A stretch of DNA of 64,000 bases. Origin: Porites lobata (taxonomy: Eukaryota; Cnidaria; Anthozoa; Scleractinia; Poritidae). A model generated the notes under the pieces. It searched no databases and was not told where the DNA came from. It saw only the letters and a list, made by a program, of their open reading frames with translations. Below, one piece after another: positions 1-15,900 of this stretch; within the stretch, counting starts at the first letter, position 1, and each line of letters begins with the position of its first letter. The DNA lies in the NCBI GenBank assembly GCA_942486035.1, contig CALNXK010000152.1, positions 248,501-312,500 on the forward strand, in the 5' to 3' direction. The translations under genes were made by a program, and so were the position numbers.

Positions 1-231
1 CATGTAAACACCCCATTATATAGCGAACCAAACGAACGTCTGCATTGAAGAGTAAATTCATAGAGGCTCAATGAAAATTTCAAATGCAGAAAAGGCTTTT
101 TGAAATCGAAACTGCAGTTAAACTCTCTTTTTAATTCGAGCATCGTATGGGCTGACTGGTATGTTTTGCTGTTTTAACTTACTTTATTGACTTTTGTTTG
201 TTCGTTTGTTTTTATGTTTTGGCATATTTAC

Positions 232-531
232 CTCCTTCGTTAGTTCTTGCAGTCATTGCCTCACTGGAGTACAGTGTCCTATTCCCCAAAATATTCGCTA
301 CGGCAACGACACTGACCTCGTAAAAAGTGTACCCTTTAAGTATATTCCCAGTGTAGTGTGAGTTATACCAATGTGAGACGTGGCAGATCAAGCTGACGTT
401 TGAACTTTTTTGCTTATACTTCACTATAAAACTCTGGATTGGAACACTTGAAGGGAAGTTTGACCACTGTACTGTCAATGATGATGATGTCTTGCTGGTG
501 ATGGTAACATTCCATGAAGGCACCACTTGTG
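232..531 (-). CDS. Gene B exon: fibronectin type III domain 4 (last exon in window)
   Basis: A phase 1-1 exon of 300 nt encodes VPSWNVTITSKTSSSLTVQW, then FIVKYKQK and GYTFYEVSVVAVANI, ending RTNEG at a GTAAAT donor (residues about 1329-1429). Because it ends at a donor rather than a stop, the gene continues to the left of the window. A further CUB, FN3 or membrane-anchor exon is to be expected there. Confidence 0.9.
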
Positions 532-3500
532 CTGTGGATGAATAATCAAAGAAAAATACTGTCAAACATTTATTTTGTAAAGTACATGTAATTTATAAGT
601 TCCCTTAAACATATCCTCGGACGTGTGTGATACTTCCTACTCCCACTAGAGTACTTTAAGAGAGCTGAGAAAGAGGTCCAACCTTTCCTGAGCATTTTTT
701 TTTCACTTTTCAAGTGTTTTTCCAGCAAATTTGTCGTCATAGGGTCTTGTTACCTGAGTCTTGGGCTTTGTCTAACACTGTGTATTGAATTCTTGCGTAG
801 CTATATCGGTATGAAAGAGAGACCGCCAATGTTATGCTACTCTCGTCACCAAAGGGAAGTTCAACCGACTGTCCGCTAGCAGACGAATCACAACCACTTC
901 GACGGAAAACCTCGTTGCCAGTGTTGTCACAAATCTTGATAAACTCGCTACAGAGAATAAGAAATGAGGCGACTCAAATGCTTGTGAACGCGACTAATCA
1001 ATATTAGAAAACTAGCAATGAAATCAAAGTAATTAAGACAAAATCATGTGGATATTTAAATAAGCGAAAAAAAAAGAATCCTAAAATAGTTTCTTGGTGG
1101 TGTGGATGGGTGGGATAACTATGACTTAACACCTACATCACAAAATAATATTTAACTACTATAAAACTGATATACGATCGATAAAATGTCTACTTTAAAC
1201 CCTATCGTTTTTCTTCAAATTTCCTTTAACAAAAAAAAAATGCTATAAACGTTCTTGGATTTGACAATTTCCTTTGACTTTTTCCTTGTGTTACATTGCC
1301 TTCATGATTTCTGATCTACAATGAATAATTCCGCTTACCTGCAATAACCGAGGTAACTGTACTTGAATGAGACTAAGACAACTCCTTGAATTGCACCTGC
1401 ATCATTTATTTGAATACTGCAGTTGAGACTGTTGTAACTCGATTGCGTGAGATTTAGCCATCCAAACGACCGGTTCACAGAACCTTCACAACCTTAAAGC
1501 AAGACAATACATAAAAGAAAGATAATTAAAGTGACTGTAATTGCATATTAGAGAACAACACTTACTTTCTTTCCTCTAAAATGGCAAATTTATTTTGGTG
1601 TTTACATGTAATTCAGTCTCCAAAAGTATCTGTGCAACATATCATACACCACAGACAAACTCTTGTCGAAGAATCATTCAAAACTTTAGGCTGGGTGGAT
1701 TTGGAGAAACAAGGGAAATTTCGCAAATGTAAATTAATAAATTCCTCATTTCTATATTTGAAATCGCACCATTCATAATTATAAGACAAAGGGACGACAT
1801 TCATGTAACGAGCCCTAAGTCAACTCTAATAAAACTGGTGGGGATCATTTCAATATTTTACCTACATCAATAAAAGAAGCTACATTATTTTTCATTTATA
1901 AAAACTTTCTAACCTTAGACTTCATTAGCCATTAGCTTTTCGTATTGATACACTTACGTAACTTACCGTAGTAGCTCCCTTATTCGTCTAACAAATTATG
2001 ATTTTTCTAAATATACGCAATTTCTCTTTTATTCACTTTTTTAAAATTGTTCTAAATATTTTTTTAAATTTATTTTTAACTTTTATTTATTTATTTATTT
2101 ATTATCATTATTAATAATATCATTATTATTACTATTATTTTTTTGATCCTGTAGTCATGATTTACGCAGAGCCCCTTTTGATAGGAGCCAATGGCTGATA
2201 AGACAACCCTGTCTTGCGAAAGAACAACTCGAGAGCATGCGTAGCTCTTTCTTTTATCACGTTCAATGCGCTAACTTTTAATCACAAAGTTATTTATGAA
2301 GCCGGCAAAATCTTTGGAAAGTCAAATCAAATTTTGGGGCAGATAAGCATCCCTACACAAACCAGAAAGAAATGGGTACTGTCTAACAAGGTAGGGTTAA
2401 TAATAAGTAATCAGTTCTTAAAATTGTCACTCTAATGAGCTCGTGGAAAAGATATATTTACCTTTCGTCTCATAGACAAGGGATGACCTCGGTCCGGTTC
2501 CAACAGCAGTGAAAGCAGCCACTGAAATTTGGTAACGTTCTCCAATCCGAACATCCGGCAGAATTACTCGTGGTATATCTGTGTTGTTGACTCTAACAAT
2601 GGTGTCCGAATAGTAGTAGTACTGGAGACTTTTGTAGTAAACGTTGTATCCTAATAAGCGGCCATTGGCGTACTGGATAGGAAGGGAATCCCATCTGACC
2701 AAGAACTCATTCAATCCATGGTTTTCAACTCTGACATTCGTTGGCGGACGGCTGGGAACTAAATGAAATGTAGAATATTTGAGGATTAGGGTAGTAACCG
2801 CTAGTTCTTAGTTCCTGCTTGCAGTAAGATAACGGTTTCAATGGGATCACCTTTTAGAATTATTTTCATCTCCCCGGAGTCAATTATGGAAACAGTGGTT
2901 TTACAGCGAGACTGATTTGTAACACTTTAACCGTATTGATGTGATAACGCCAACGCAGCGTAGCTTAGGAAAACAGTGTTTGAACCTGCCTAACAGTTTT
3001 GCAGATGTCTATATAAGCAAAGGTCAATAAAAACGATCTTCTTAGTCCTTTTAAAATCCCGAAATTTTTCTCACCAAACAACTTAGCTAATCAGTAAAGT
3101 AGCATACTGCTATTTGTATTTCTGGTACTTTCTATAAAAAAAAGGGGGGGACTTTCTGGATCTTGCATTTTCTGTCTTTTGTTAGGATTTCTTGCCTGTA
3201 AAACCTGCTAAACATTTAAAACATGCCGAAGAGAGACACAGACCGATTACAGCTCCTCATTGCTGCTGTTTTCACACCAATGCAGGAATATGTTTAACAC
3301 TGAATGACGAGTACTGTGGCTCTGACGAGTGTTTGTGACGCTGAGTGTTGTATATTTGACGAGTGTTTTGATTGTGACAAGTATTCTAGCTATGGCGATT
3401 GTTGTGACTGTGACGAGTGTTGTGACCGTGATGAGTGTTGTAGCTGTGAAAAGTGTCAGAATTATGCGCGGGTGACTTGATTTTCCATGTTATGCACATC

Positions 3501-6400
3501 GTGGTAATTACTGTCTCGTATTTTTGCTGAAGAATCGTCATTGGTGGTGTAATCTAGCTAATTGTATACGCTGATGGAGGTCCTTACCTCCTTCTGCCGT
3601 TACTATGGAGACTGGATTGCTCGCGTATGTAGCATTCTCTCTGCTTGACGTAACAGCGATTGCGTGGACTTCATAGGCTGTAAAACCCCTGAGCAGGTTA
3701 GTGTAATAGGAGTTGCTAGTGGCTTTAAAAAGTCTACTGACGTTGTTGGAGAGCTCCTTGAACCTCACCAAATAGTAACTGACAGACTGCGGCAGTGGAA
3801 GGTTTGACCAATATACCAACGCTGAAGATGAGGTTATGCTGGATACTGTTATATTCCAGGAGGGGACAGTTTCCGCTTAGAATATAAAATAAATCATAAT
3901 AATATTTCAATATTAAAATGCCTGAATAGAAATATATGACATGACGCATGATTTGAACTGCGGATAAAGATATGAAGAGAAAATGATCATCGCAGTTGAA
4001 TAAATCACAATGGCATGCTCTTCATATTCCATGGTATTGTAGACCTGTACTATTCGCGGAACGATTACTTCATGGGTGCTTTACCATAGAGCTTTTGTAC
4101 TGAAAATAGCTCTCTCAAATTAGCTTTTAATGCTAAATAATGTTTCGGATAGAAACACCCCCTTTGAATAGCATAAATTGAGAAGTTTCCGAGTACGCTT
4201 TTCTAGAGCATCTTTTCACAGACTGCATTTTTCTGTTTGTTAACTTAAAAGAGCTTTAACATACACAGTAATAACCTTGTGTTAATATTGTTCCTTTTCT
4301 ATTCTTCTTTTACTCGATCGTGTATTTACGTTATATGTCATCTTTATCATCCAATCGTAAATGAAGTGAATAAAAATGAAAACAAAGCTCTTTGAAATGG
4401 ATTTCTGCTGAACAACAGTCCCCTCAACTTATTCCTTTTCTTCGAAGGAAAAGGAATAAGTGATAATTCTAAGTTACTGTGAAACTGCCCACCTACCCCT
4501 CCCCTAAACCAACATTAACGCTTAGTTCTTACTTAGAGCAAAATGTTGGTTGAGGGGAGGATTAGGTGGGCAGTTTCCCAGAAAAGTAAAAGGAACCCTA
4601 TCGGAGTGATAGGTTAAAGAAATTTTGGAAATGATAAGGTATATATGATTGATTTTGTATTCATTATTATGCACGTATACATGTGTGGTATGCCATGGGT
4701 TACAAACCTGAGTCAAGTGTTTGACCGACTATGCTGTACTTGACGTTAACCACGCTCCATCTATATTCAAGAGAAATATCTAGTATGAGGTGTTCTGCGT
4801 CTCCAAATGGAACTTCAAGAGAAGTGCCAGCGGGGTGAGAAGAATTGCAGCCTTCCTGGTTGAAGATGTTGGAGCCATCTGGTTTAATTAGCATGAGGTG
4901 TTCACTAAATGAAAGAAAAAAAATTGGCAAAAATGAGCCTTGTTAAAAATGGGTAGGATAGAGTGTAGATCTTCGTTCAAATTAAATTGTTTAATTTGTT
5001 ATTTGAATTGCTAGAGCGATTTTCGTGTTACTATGAAAAATGTTTTCGGTAAGTGTTCGTTATAAGTTTTATCAGCGAACAGATGAAAAGATTAAAACGT
5101 GGACTCTTCGTTTTCCGGTCAAAGAAAACCAATAATATGGAGGAGGCATTGTTCGAGCGTTGGCTTAATCAACCAAAAGCCATGTGCTTTTGTATGCATT
5201 CGATAAACCAAATCGCTCTCTTTCTGTTCGTTTGTTCTTTGTGTTTTGTTCACGCGTTTTCATTTCAAGGTCATACGGAAATCGCGTTAAGGCGATGAAC
5301 ATAATATGCTAGGAAAGTTATATGACGAGCAAAGAGGAAGAAAACCAAGAAGAAAAGGTTTTTTAATGGCTTGTACATCAGTTTACTCAGCATTTTGGCA
5401 TAAAATAGGTTGTAACTCGCCTATCATAAGTTATCGTTATCGTCATCATCATCGTTTCTATTATCCACGACATCATTATCATTATCGTATCAGGACTTCC
5501 CTAGACTTAACAGCAATAGATACTTTATTATTGGGATGTACATAGAAATTTTCATTTTTTAGTTTATAGACAGTTGTTTACATTTGCTCTGAAATATAAA
5601 AATAAAAAAAAAATTTTAAACTATTTTTATTATTACTGTTATTATTATTATTATTATTACTGCAATTTTTTTTCCATATCTCACACTACTAGTTGCATCG
5701 GTGTGCTAACGTATTCCTAGGTCATCAAGCTATTTCCTATAGCCTTAGATGTCTAGGATCCTTCTTAAGGTCTTTGCTGTTCCTAACAAGCAGGCTTCCT
5801 GGCCGCGGTTGTTCAAACGTTGGATAGCGCTATCCACAGGATAAGAATCTATCCAGAGGATAGCGCAATTGATTTCCCTAATACTTATCCGCTGGATAGT
5901 GATTTATCCGGTGGATAGCGCTATCCAACGTTTGAACAACCGGGGCCTGGAGTAAGTTCAAGATCCCAGGTGTTCTTATCTTAGTAACCCACATCATCAA
6001 GTTCTTGGTCACTGCCCCAAGTACCCAAATTACAACTGGAATAACAGATACCCTTTTGCAGCTCCACATTTTTGTTGTAGTTTAACTTTTCTTAAGTCCT
6101 AGTAGTGGTCGACCTTCTCTCGTTCTTTTTTTTTTTTTGTCTGCAATTCGGGTATCAAAAGGACATACCACATCGATGATTGGCACACTCTGCTCTCCTT
6201 TTCCAATACGACTATATCCGGCCTTTTATGATCTAAATGATGATTTTTTTTAATTCTAAAATCTCAAAATCAGCTCACTTGCACTGCAGATTGTAATTTT
6301 GGCAGAGTTTCCAAATTGATCGTGCCTCTAGTTTTGAGCTACATGTAACTTCTACCATCCCGTGCTTATATGGCATTAGTATTAAAAAATATTATTATTA

Positions 6401-6442
<42 letters not shown>

Positions 6443-6591
6443 ACGTTTTCTTTTTACGAATATTTTATTGAAGTTTTGTGTGCAGCTTTTTATAAGATTT
6501 TAATAAAGTATTTTCATTGATTATCATTATCATTATCATTATCATTATCATTATCATTATCATTATCATCATCGTTATCGTTATCGTTATC

Positions 6592-6633
<42 letters not shown>

Positions 6634-9600
6634 GTTATTATTGTTACAGTAAACTTTTATGACATGATTAAATTCCAAACTAATCCCACGACACAAAACA
6701 AACATAATACAATGCAAATAATGGAAAGGAGAACGCAATAATTTTTTCTAATAAGGGCCTGTTTACGTGAAGGTGGGGGACCCCAGATAAGTGAGGTATA
6801 TTGTAGTGGGTAACCCCACCTTTCATGAAAACCTGATCAAATTGAGGGCCTGTTTACAGGGAGGTGGGAAACCCCAGGTAGGTGAGGTAACCCGCCTGTC
6901 CATATAATCTCTCATTTTAATTTGATAGGTGGGGTGACCCACCACATGCTACCTCACCTATCTGGGGTCCCCCACCGCCGTGTAAACAGGCCCTAAGTCT
7001 AGCGCAAATGAAAGGACAAATTCGATTGTTTTATTGAGCAAAACAGGGCGCATAGAGCGGAGTTTAGACCGCGGTATATGATTACAAGAAATAAGGCAAA
7101 ACCGGCCTTCAGGGCCTTTGCAGGATAAGTTTAAGAGCAGTCGAGTGGTTCCTACTAGTGAAGATGTACGTTTGAGCATCTCTTGCAATCACACAAAGCT
7201 TTTTATTACCTGCAATAGCGGAGGTAAATCGTTTCGAATGTAAAAATTGCAACTGCGTCCCTCAATCCGGCCTTGCCCATTTTCCAGATGCAGTGCTCTT
7301 CGGCTTCTTCTCCGCCATTTGCTTTATACAACACCCCAGACGTCTCATTCAAGAAACCACCACAGCCTGAACAAATCATGAAAGTGTCTTTTTAATAAGA
7401 GATGGGTGACATATTTGATTTGAAACTGTATCGAGTTCTTGTTCTCTCAGGGATGTTTATGTTCATCTAAGTTCGGGCGAGGAAACCGCCGACAATAATC
7501 GTGCAATAAAATGCTCAATTCAGAATAAACATTAGGCGGAGTAAGATTTGATAAAAAAAATGTTTGATTAAACCTGCCAAGCAAGAAACATTTACGCAAA
7601 GGAACGAGTTGGTAAATACATCCCTTACCAAATTAATAACTCTCTCAAAAATGTTCAGCTTCAAAACTAAAAACGTTCAATTTCCTTAATAAGTGAAAAT
7701 TGAACTAAACCTACAGCTGTTTTACCACTGGCAAATTATTCTGATAGTATTCTAACCTGGACAGCTTCTGTCATAAATTGACACATCATCGATTGCAATG
7801 TCACTTTCAAACGATAGTCCCTTTATTCCTTCGAACGTCACCTGGAAGGATACGGTCACAATTAATAACAGCAAAGAAACGAAGGAGGACTACCAATTCA
7901 GTACGGTTTCTCTCGCTTCTGCATGATGCTTCACTCGATTTTATATTTTATTTTATTGTTTATTTAAAATATTTCCCTAATTCTGATTGGCTAAAAGCAC
8001 ACGCATAACTCACCATAACCAGTTACTGATGACCAAATTTGGAAGAATTTTGTGTTTAACGAGGAAATGACGTCAAAAATGTAGCCTTCTACTGGTTAAT
8101 GTACCGTTAACCGAGAAGACCTGGGGAGGAGATGGAGTTGTTTTCGTTTTAAAAACTAAAATGGTGGACACTTCGCTCGTTTTAAGAGTAACTACAGCTG
8201 GAACTAGGCGAAATAATGGCTAAAAACATTGCAAAAACAGCAAGAAGACGGCTCGGAGGGCGACACCTGCTATTTGAAATAAACTTAACATCGATATAGA
8301 TAAGCTTGTTTTAGCTATGTTTTGAAACTAGGAATTATTTTGAATAATAAAGCAATTATTTAATTCGGCTTTCGTATCATATGAAGAATTATGGAGATCT
8401 CGAAGGGTGTTATCCGCCTGGGCCTCGATGGATAACACCCTCCTCGATCTCCATAAGATACTCAGCCTCATTCATTAATTGTTAAATATTCATTTTGAAA
8501 TCACTGTTATCTGGTTGGTTTATTCACGAATCACACTATTTGTTTTGCTCTATGTCACATCTGTTCTAAATCGCTTCATTCATGTTCTAAACCACGACAT
8601 TTCTATTTTATATCGCACCATTTTTGGACTATATCGCATTGTTTCTCTTTCAAACACAAAGTGAGATGTAAAAGCCTCGTTGCTTTTAAACAAACCGGCT
8701 ACTACAACAATAGAATATTGGTATTTATACAATGATGTGAATGCTACGCACGCTGTGATTGTTCGTTGCCCATGATCTATAGATCGTTTTCAGTCACGTG
8801 GTCAGCAGCTTCGCAAATTGCTTGGGATAAAAGAAAGTTTTAACTTGTGAAAAGAGTCCAATTCCCACAGGATTTTTTTTTGTACACAAACATGGCCGCC
8901 GATTCATTGCTTTGCACACAAACATGGCCGCCGTGACGTCATGTGAAAACGATCTATTAGAGTACAGATACATGGATGAGGAAATGATAATGAGGAAACT
9001 TGTTTTCTTTGTTTTGTTCAACATGGCAAGTGAAAGCCTCGAGAACTAATTAGCAAGGAGAAACGGAGACAAAAAGAGCTCTTTAAAACTTGAGAATACC
9101 TAAAATACAAGAAATCTACACAATAGTTGCCATCGGGTGCCATCGCTACGAGATGATGTTTTCGCAATTATTCTGCTTTGAGCAAGAAAAGTCGTTGAAA
9201 ACCTTTTCGAATAAACTGTATACAAGTAAGATAAATAAAGAAAAGAAGAAGCACAGACGAAAAAAAGCGTTTGGGACTTAAAAAATGCCTAAACTGGCAC
9301 CAATCTACTAACAGTCTAGAGGTACGAGGCAGGTATGTGTATCAGTCTTTTTTTCGTTTCTGATCATTGTATAAATTAAACAAATAGATTCCATGTTGGC
9401 GTGGGTCTGTTGAGATCACAGAGGACGTCAAAATGTGGTAAAACATGAGTGACACACTCGCCTGCGGCTCGTGTGCCACTTCTATGTTGGCGGGGGTTGG
9501 ACCATCGTGCACCACACGCCCCTCCCCCTAATGCAAACAAAAAAATAGAGACCCCACAATCGATTTTATATTAAAGCATTCATAGAGACAAAAGACAGGG

Positions 9601-12600
9601 TGATGGGAGTACAGGAAACAGAAGGGGTGGGCGGGGGGAGAAGAGGGAGATTTAAAAGATGCATGGGAAGAGAGAGAAATTGGGGAATTTACGCAACAAT
9701 GCTCAGTATCTCCCAGCAGAAAAAGTGATGCGTTGCAGTCATGTAAATACGGAGGGAACCGGGAATGCGAGGTACGGGGGAGGTTGTTTGGCGCCGCCCT
9801 ATCCCTCCTTCCCATCCCTTTTCCTGTAGAATGTTAATTAATTCATTACTTAGGTCAACATGATCAGTTTACACATCGATTTACCGTATCACTGAGGTAG
9901 ACTGTTCGGGTGACTCTTTTCCAGTGGTTCCCCTGATTTCCTGACTTGGTAAATATCGTATTATTTCCACTGAAAACATTTAGAGTTCCCATATCTGATC
10001 CGTACATGTGATAGAAGAATTTTAGGCAACATGAACTTTTGTTTCTAGGCACCGCAAAGGTCAGCTTTGCATTATCACGAAATGCATGATACGAAGCTTC
10101 AATATAGAAATATTTTCCTGTGAAGAAAAATAAATGATGATAAAGATGATGAGAGAAATGAGAGATCTTGAGTTTCCATCTGCAATTAAAATTAGCCTGA
10201 CTAGCCTCGTTCTCCAGCACAAAATTCAAAAGGACACATTAACTTAAGCGAGGCTAGTCAGGCTGATTTTAATTTAAACAAAAGAATATTAATCTAGCAG
10301 CCATTTTTGCATTAGGTCTATACCATCGTTTAAATCACAAAGGAGTCTTAAGGGACTTAAAAGATCGTGCGCTATAAACTTGACAACGTACATTAATTAA
10401 AGCCGGGTTATTGAAAAAGTTACTGCTCCTATCGCCTCTATACTTCCGCTAAGTAATCTCCTATGAGCCTATTATAAACAAAAAGTAATTGGACATTGGT
10501 AATTTTGGCCATTGGACAATGGTAATTGGACATTGGGCCTTTGGGCGTATGGAACAATGCAACGAATGATTTACTACCAAAGAATCGAATAGCTTCCCAA
10601 TGCCTAAAACAACCTTTATTGAATCATCTATACACATGAACTAGGTGAATGAAAGCCTTTTTACTGGAAAGCTACACCTCCCAAATTAAAACAAACTGTG
10701 AACGTGTTCATTATATCGCCGGCCTCTCAGCCTTCTCGGCAGTGTTCGCTTTGTGGGTAAAGAGGGTTGGTGTTTATACTTTATAATCTGTCAAAAATAA
10801 CTATTGTGACCTTAACAGACTTAACGAATTAGCAAGTTCATGCCCCTACAGGAACAGATTCATACTCAAGAACTTCATGACAGCGTAACTGTCACACAGT
10901 AACGCAATCCCTCATTCCGCTTTTGTACCTTGTCCCAACCATTAATATACCTCATGGTTCACTTCGTTTATATATCGCACAGCGACGGAGTTAAATGCTT
11001 ATAACCACCAGTTTTGAACACATAAATATCTTCTAAAGTTTAATCTACATTCAATGAATTTATACTGATAATTATATATTTACGTGAAATAAATGTGAGA
11101 AAATGTTAAGGAATGGATTTCAAAAGGCAGCAAACCTGATCCACTTGTATGATCCGAGGATGGTCCAGTATTTGACGAAGGTGTGGGGCCAGAGTACAGC
11201 GTCCAGTCAAATACATCCTGCCTCGACTGGCTCCACCCAAAGCACAATCCATTATCAAAATCGCAGGATACTACAAGCGAATCAGGTTAATAAATTACGT
11301 GTCATTTAACTTGAAGGATCGTTCCACGGTTTCAAGATGAATGATAATTGGCAAGACGAGTTGCACCGGAAGTGGCCGATTCACAGGAGCCCCCCTACTT
11401 TTTTAGGCCGCAGCATGATCTGGTAATTTTTACGCGTCTACGTGCGTAAAATTTACGTGTGCAAATAAAATAGAGGCAATGTACGAAAGTTTAGCTTGTG
11501 AGCGTAAAAGTTGAACCACGCTCAACTTCTCGTTTAACTTCTCGTAATTAAACAAAAACGCATAGTATGAGTAGGCCAGGACAACGGAAGAGTGCGTATA
11601 AAATGAAAATATTCAGGTAAAGATTAGTGTTGAGGGTTTTTAAAATTATAGCCTGAAAGCGGTCTCAGTTGTGACAGTGAGTGGAAATTTGGTCAGCGGA
11701 GCTACGGGTACCAGCGCGGAAGGAAAAGTGAATTTCCACACAAGTGAGCCTGTTTGAAGGCTAAAAAAATATACAAATCGATTTACTTTTACCTGGACAG
11801 TTTCCACTGTTTATTTCTACACTATCAATCGCTATATCCCCAGTGAATGAATTTCCTGCAATCCCCTCGAATATGACCTGCCGAAAGTGTCGAGTTGTAG
11901 TTAGCAATATACCTGAAACTTTCTGTCTCCTTATACTCCCTTAAGGTGGTGGCGAAGATAACGATAATGATGGTGATGATGAAGATAATAATGATATTGA
12001 TGATGATGATGATGATGATGATGCATGGCGATTATGATGTTGACGAGGATAACGATACGCTAGTGAGATTTACGTACGCGTTAGCACTCTTTTTTCTCTT
12101 ACCAATCCATTCAGAATAATGTTTCTCTCCACCACAATCCAGTAATTACTCTGTTGTCCGGAAATATTAAAGACTTTGCGGTTTCCGCTGTATACGTTAA
12201 GAGTTCCAACTGAAGCTCCATACATATGATAGTAAAACGAAAGGCATGATATTTCTCCGTTGTTTGGAACAGTAAGAACAAGCTTGGCTTTGTCGCCAGG
12301 TCTTCTTGGAGAGGATGTTTCAATGTACATATAATTTCCTTAAATGAAAGAGGAAGAGGCAAATATAAGTAAATATTACTTTAACAATCAACAAAGGACG
12401 ATACAGTATGTTGCCCAGTATCCGGCCTGTACCAGTATCCGGCCACTTAAAACAAAAACTCAATTTTTGCCGCGCCCTTTTCAGCTTTCGGTAAACGAAG
12501 TATTTCGAATGGGAGCTCATGATCTCAGCTTAAAAATGCAAGTTTTTGGCGGGTTTACAGGTTGAGAAACAGTTGCAGAATTCGCCGTTCTGTTCAGGTC

Positions 12601-12947
12601 AGTAAACTTTTCATGGCTAATATTTACGCTGTTTACCGCGTAGTAAAACTAGTGGTGTTCAAATAAGGAATGGTAATATGTGATATTTTTAAAGAAACTT
12701 TTTTATATTTAAAGTGAAGATACTTAAGGAAGTCAGTGTCAGAAAATCCATAAATTCTTCTTGAAATTCAATTTGGTTGGAATCATGGAGGCCAGAAACA
12801 TCATTCACTAAGTATTAATGTCAGGTGCCTAGTATACGGCAAGTTTTTTCTTTGCTGCAGAATTGATGAATTAGCTGTGTTCTATTCGGGCAAGATTTAT
12901 TTCATATCTTCATGTCCAAGAATCTTGCATATTAAATTTCGCGCGAC

Positions 12948-12980
<33 letters not shown>

Positions 12981-15900
12981 TTTATAGAGGGAGCCCAACT
13001 CGCCAAGGCGGTTTTCAGTGGGGCCCTCATGCATTAATCTAACTAATTAATTAATAATTACGAAAAAAGTAAAATATGTTTACAAGTAAAACAAATTTAA
13101 AAATTTAAAATCTTAAAATCGATTAAACAAAAAAAACATCAAGGTTTAAAATTAGCTGAGATCTTTTAAAAAAGTTTTTAACTTGGATTTAAAAATAGAT
13201 AAAATATTACACTCTTTTAAATCATTTGGAAGGCTGTTCCAGTCTTTCGCGGCGTGAAAAATAAAAGTTTGTTTACCCCAGTTTGTTCTGGGTAGGGGTA
13301 AGCGAATATCATTAGAGCGTCTTGTATTATATGAATGAACAGTTTGACTTTTAGTAAAATTAAAGCTGAAATCGGTTTCTCCAATAAGACACTTGTGGAT
13401 TGCAATGCAGCGATGAAAAAACCTTCTTGTGGACAGTGACTTCAAATCTAGACTTTTCAGTGCTTCAGTTGACGAGCTTCGGGGTGGTTGCCCCAGCATA
13501 ACTTTAGCAGCTTTATTCTGTAGAATCTGTAATTCTGACATGATGGTGTCATTGTTTTTGTCCCCCCATATAACGTCTCCGTAATCAAAAAGAGGGAGGA
13601 TTAGGGCATTGTACAAGGCAACTCTAGCTTGTAGCGGCAATAGAGTCCTGATTCTCCTAATTAGGCCTATTCTCCGATTAATCTTCATGCTGATAGCATC
13701 GACGTGATCTGCCCAGGACATAGACTGTTGAAGCGTTACGCCTAGGTATTTGAATGATTGTGTTCTTTCAATGCTAGTGCCCTCTACTTTAACCGAAATG
13801 CCTTGAATACGATTCAGTTTCTGAGGACTTCCAAAGATAACAAAATTACATTTGGATATATTTAGTGTCAGGAGATTTCTAGAGAACCACTCAGACACTG
13901 TCCCCAAGTCAGCATTGATGTGATGTTCAAGATCACTGATGCTTTTGGATGAGTAATAGAGTACAGTATCGTCTGCGTAAAGAATAATATCGCTTGCCAG
14001 GTGACAGTCCGGAAGATCATTCACGTAAATTAAAAACAATAAAGGTCCCAATATACTTCCTTGGGGTACTCCAATAGGCATTTCGGTAGATGCAGAGTGA
14101 GCATCTCCAACTGATGTAATTTGAGATCTGTTTGTGAGGTACGATCTAAACCACTGGGTGGTAGAGGTGGTAAGACCGATGTGCGTCAATTTTTGCAGCA
14201 GCAGGGGATGATCCACTGTATCGAAGGCCTTAGACAGGTCCAGAAAAACAGCACCTGTAAAGGAACCAGCGTCCATATTCTGGAGGATATTGTCTGTGAA
14301 ATGAGATAGGGCTGTTCCAGTTGATAACTTCGGCCTGAACCCAAATTACATTCAGACTGTTTCGCAATGGTTTTAACCGCTGGTTTTTACTGTGATTCCA
14401 GTGCTCATAATGCTCGGAAAGGTCGAGTGGTCAAATACATAGTTGTTTAAAGTCAAATAAAAGCCGCTGATAAAAAATATTGCCACAACTAAAAATGGCG
14501 ACCAAAACTCAAAGAAATAAGCTTCCCAACAAGAGGTTTTTGAGACAATTTACATAATTCTTGGACGAGATATTGTAGAAGGAAGGTCTTGGATTTAAGC
14601 CGTGTAGTGGAAGCGTGTTTATAAATAGAATTAACTCCAAATTCTTTAACCGTGGGAAGGAAGAATATGCTTTTTCAGTGGACAAAAAAACCCACGATAG
14701 AGACATAAGACTTTGTACTTGAAGGTTCAATCGCATCCTCTGAGAGTTTCCCAGCGGAATTGTCGTTAATTACTGAAGAAAAGAGGTTCATCAAGGTGGC
14801 AGTGCTCCATTTGCGTTAGAATCATATGGAAGACGCAGGTAATTTTTTAGTTTTTTTTTTATTTCTTTTCATTCTGGGAAGCTCGAGATTTGAAGGTTGG
14901 AGTTAAAGTTTGTCAAAACTAAGATCTAAATAAGTCAACCTTTCAGTATCAATCGCGTCCTAGTGTTCAGGTATTATTTGTTATGTTTTGCTTCACGATG
15001 CTAGGTTCCCAGGTCGATTAACATTTGTGGAATCGAATGCCAAACTACTTTGCAAGTGCGTGCAAGAAGAGGTTATAAGTCGCTTGCCTGTCGAAATTTT
15101 TGTATAACTATGTTGTTATTGTAGTGGCCGGATACTGGGCAACATAGGAGCTCTGCAAAAATTGAATATTAATTTCGCTATGGAAACGAAGGAAAAGAAA
15201 TTAAACTGTCTTTCATCATGTTAAGGACTAAATAGATTGTCTCTGGGCCACACTTCAGAACTCTTGCGACCAGGAAAGGAAAGTTATTGTAATGTTAAAC
15301 AGAAGTGGCCGAATACCGGGCAACATACTGTGCACACGTGTTGTGTTGTATTTTGCTGTTGATTTTTTTGTTTGTTTTAACAAAAATGTGAAAAAAGAAA
15401 TGTTATTTTATTTTCTTACAGCTTGCTTTGAATGAAAAGCACATAAAAAATCGATATAAGATATAAACTGCTCCATGCTATTTGATTACTAACAGGCAGA
15501 GTCGTTAGCTGTTTACGCGTATTATAGATTAAATTTTACTTCATTGCAATATATCGCTACGGACACGTAATATTGTTTGGTTACAAATATGATACGTGTG
15601 TTAGAGGGTGGTAACCCTAATGCTAGGCATCATGGGAAGGGGCTCGGCAGAGCTACGTTCTGTCGTTGCGTTGAGTTGAGTTACTGTCTTGTTACTGTTA
15701 GAGCTCTCACCGAAACATGGTACCAGGAGTGTGAACAAACGCTGATTATTCTGCTGCTATCGAATCTGCTATCGATCTGACTTTTTGTGATCTTGTTTGG
15801 TCTGTGAGTGTGGAGTCTCGTCGATCGCTCAAACATACTGCCTGAGATTTTCGCGCCAAAACCTTGCAAAACCACGAGTTAAACATGTCGGAAGAAGGAG

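Noticed and set aside
6514..6741. Long frames on both strands of poly-Ile or poly-Asn/Asp
   Set aside because: They are read through ATT/ATC microsatellites and have no other support.
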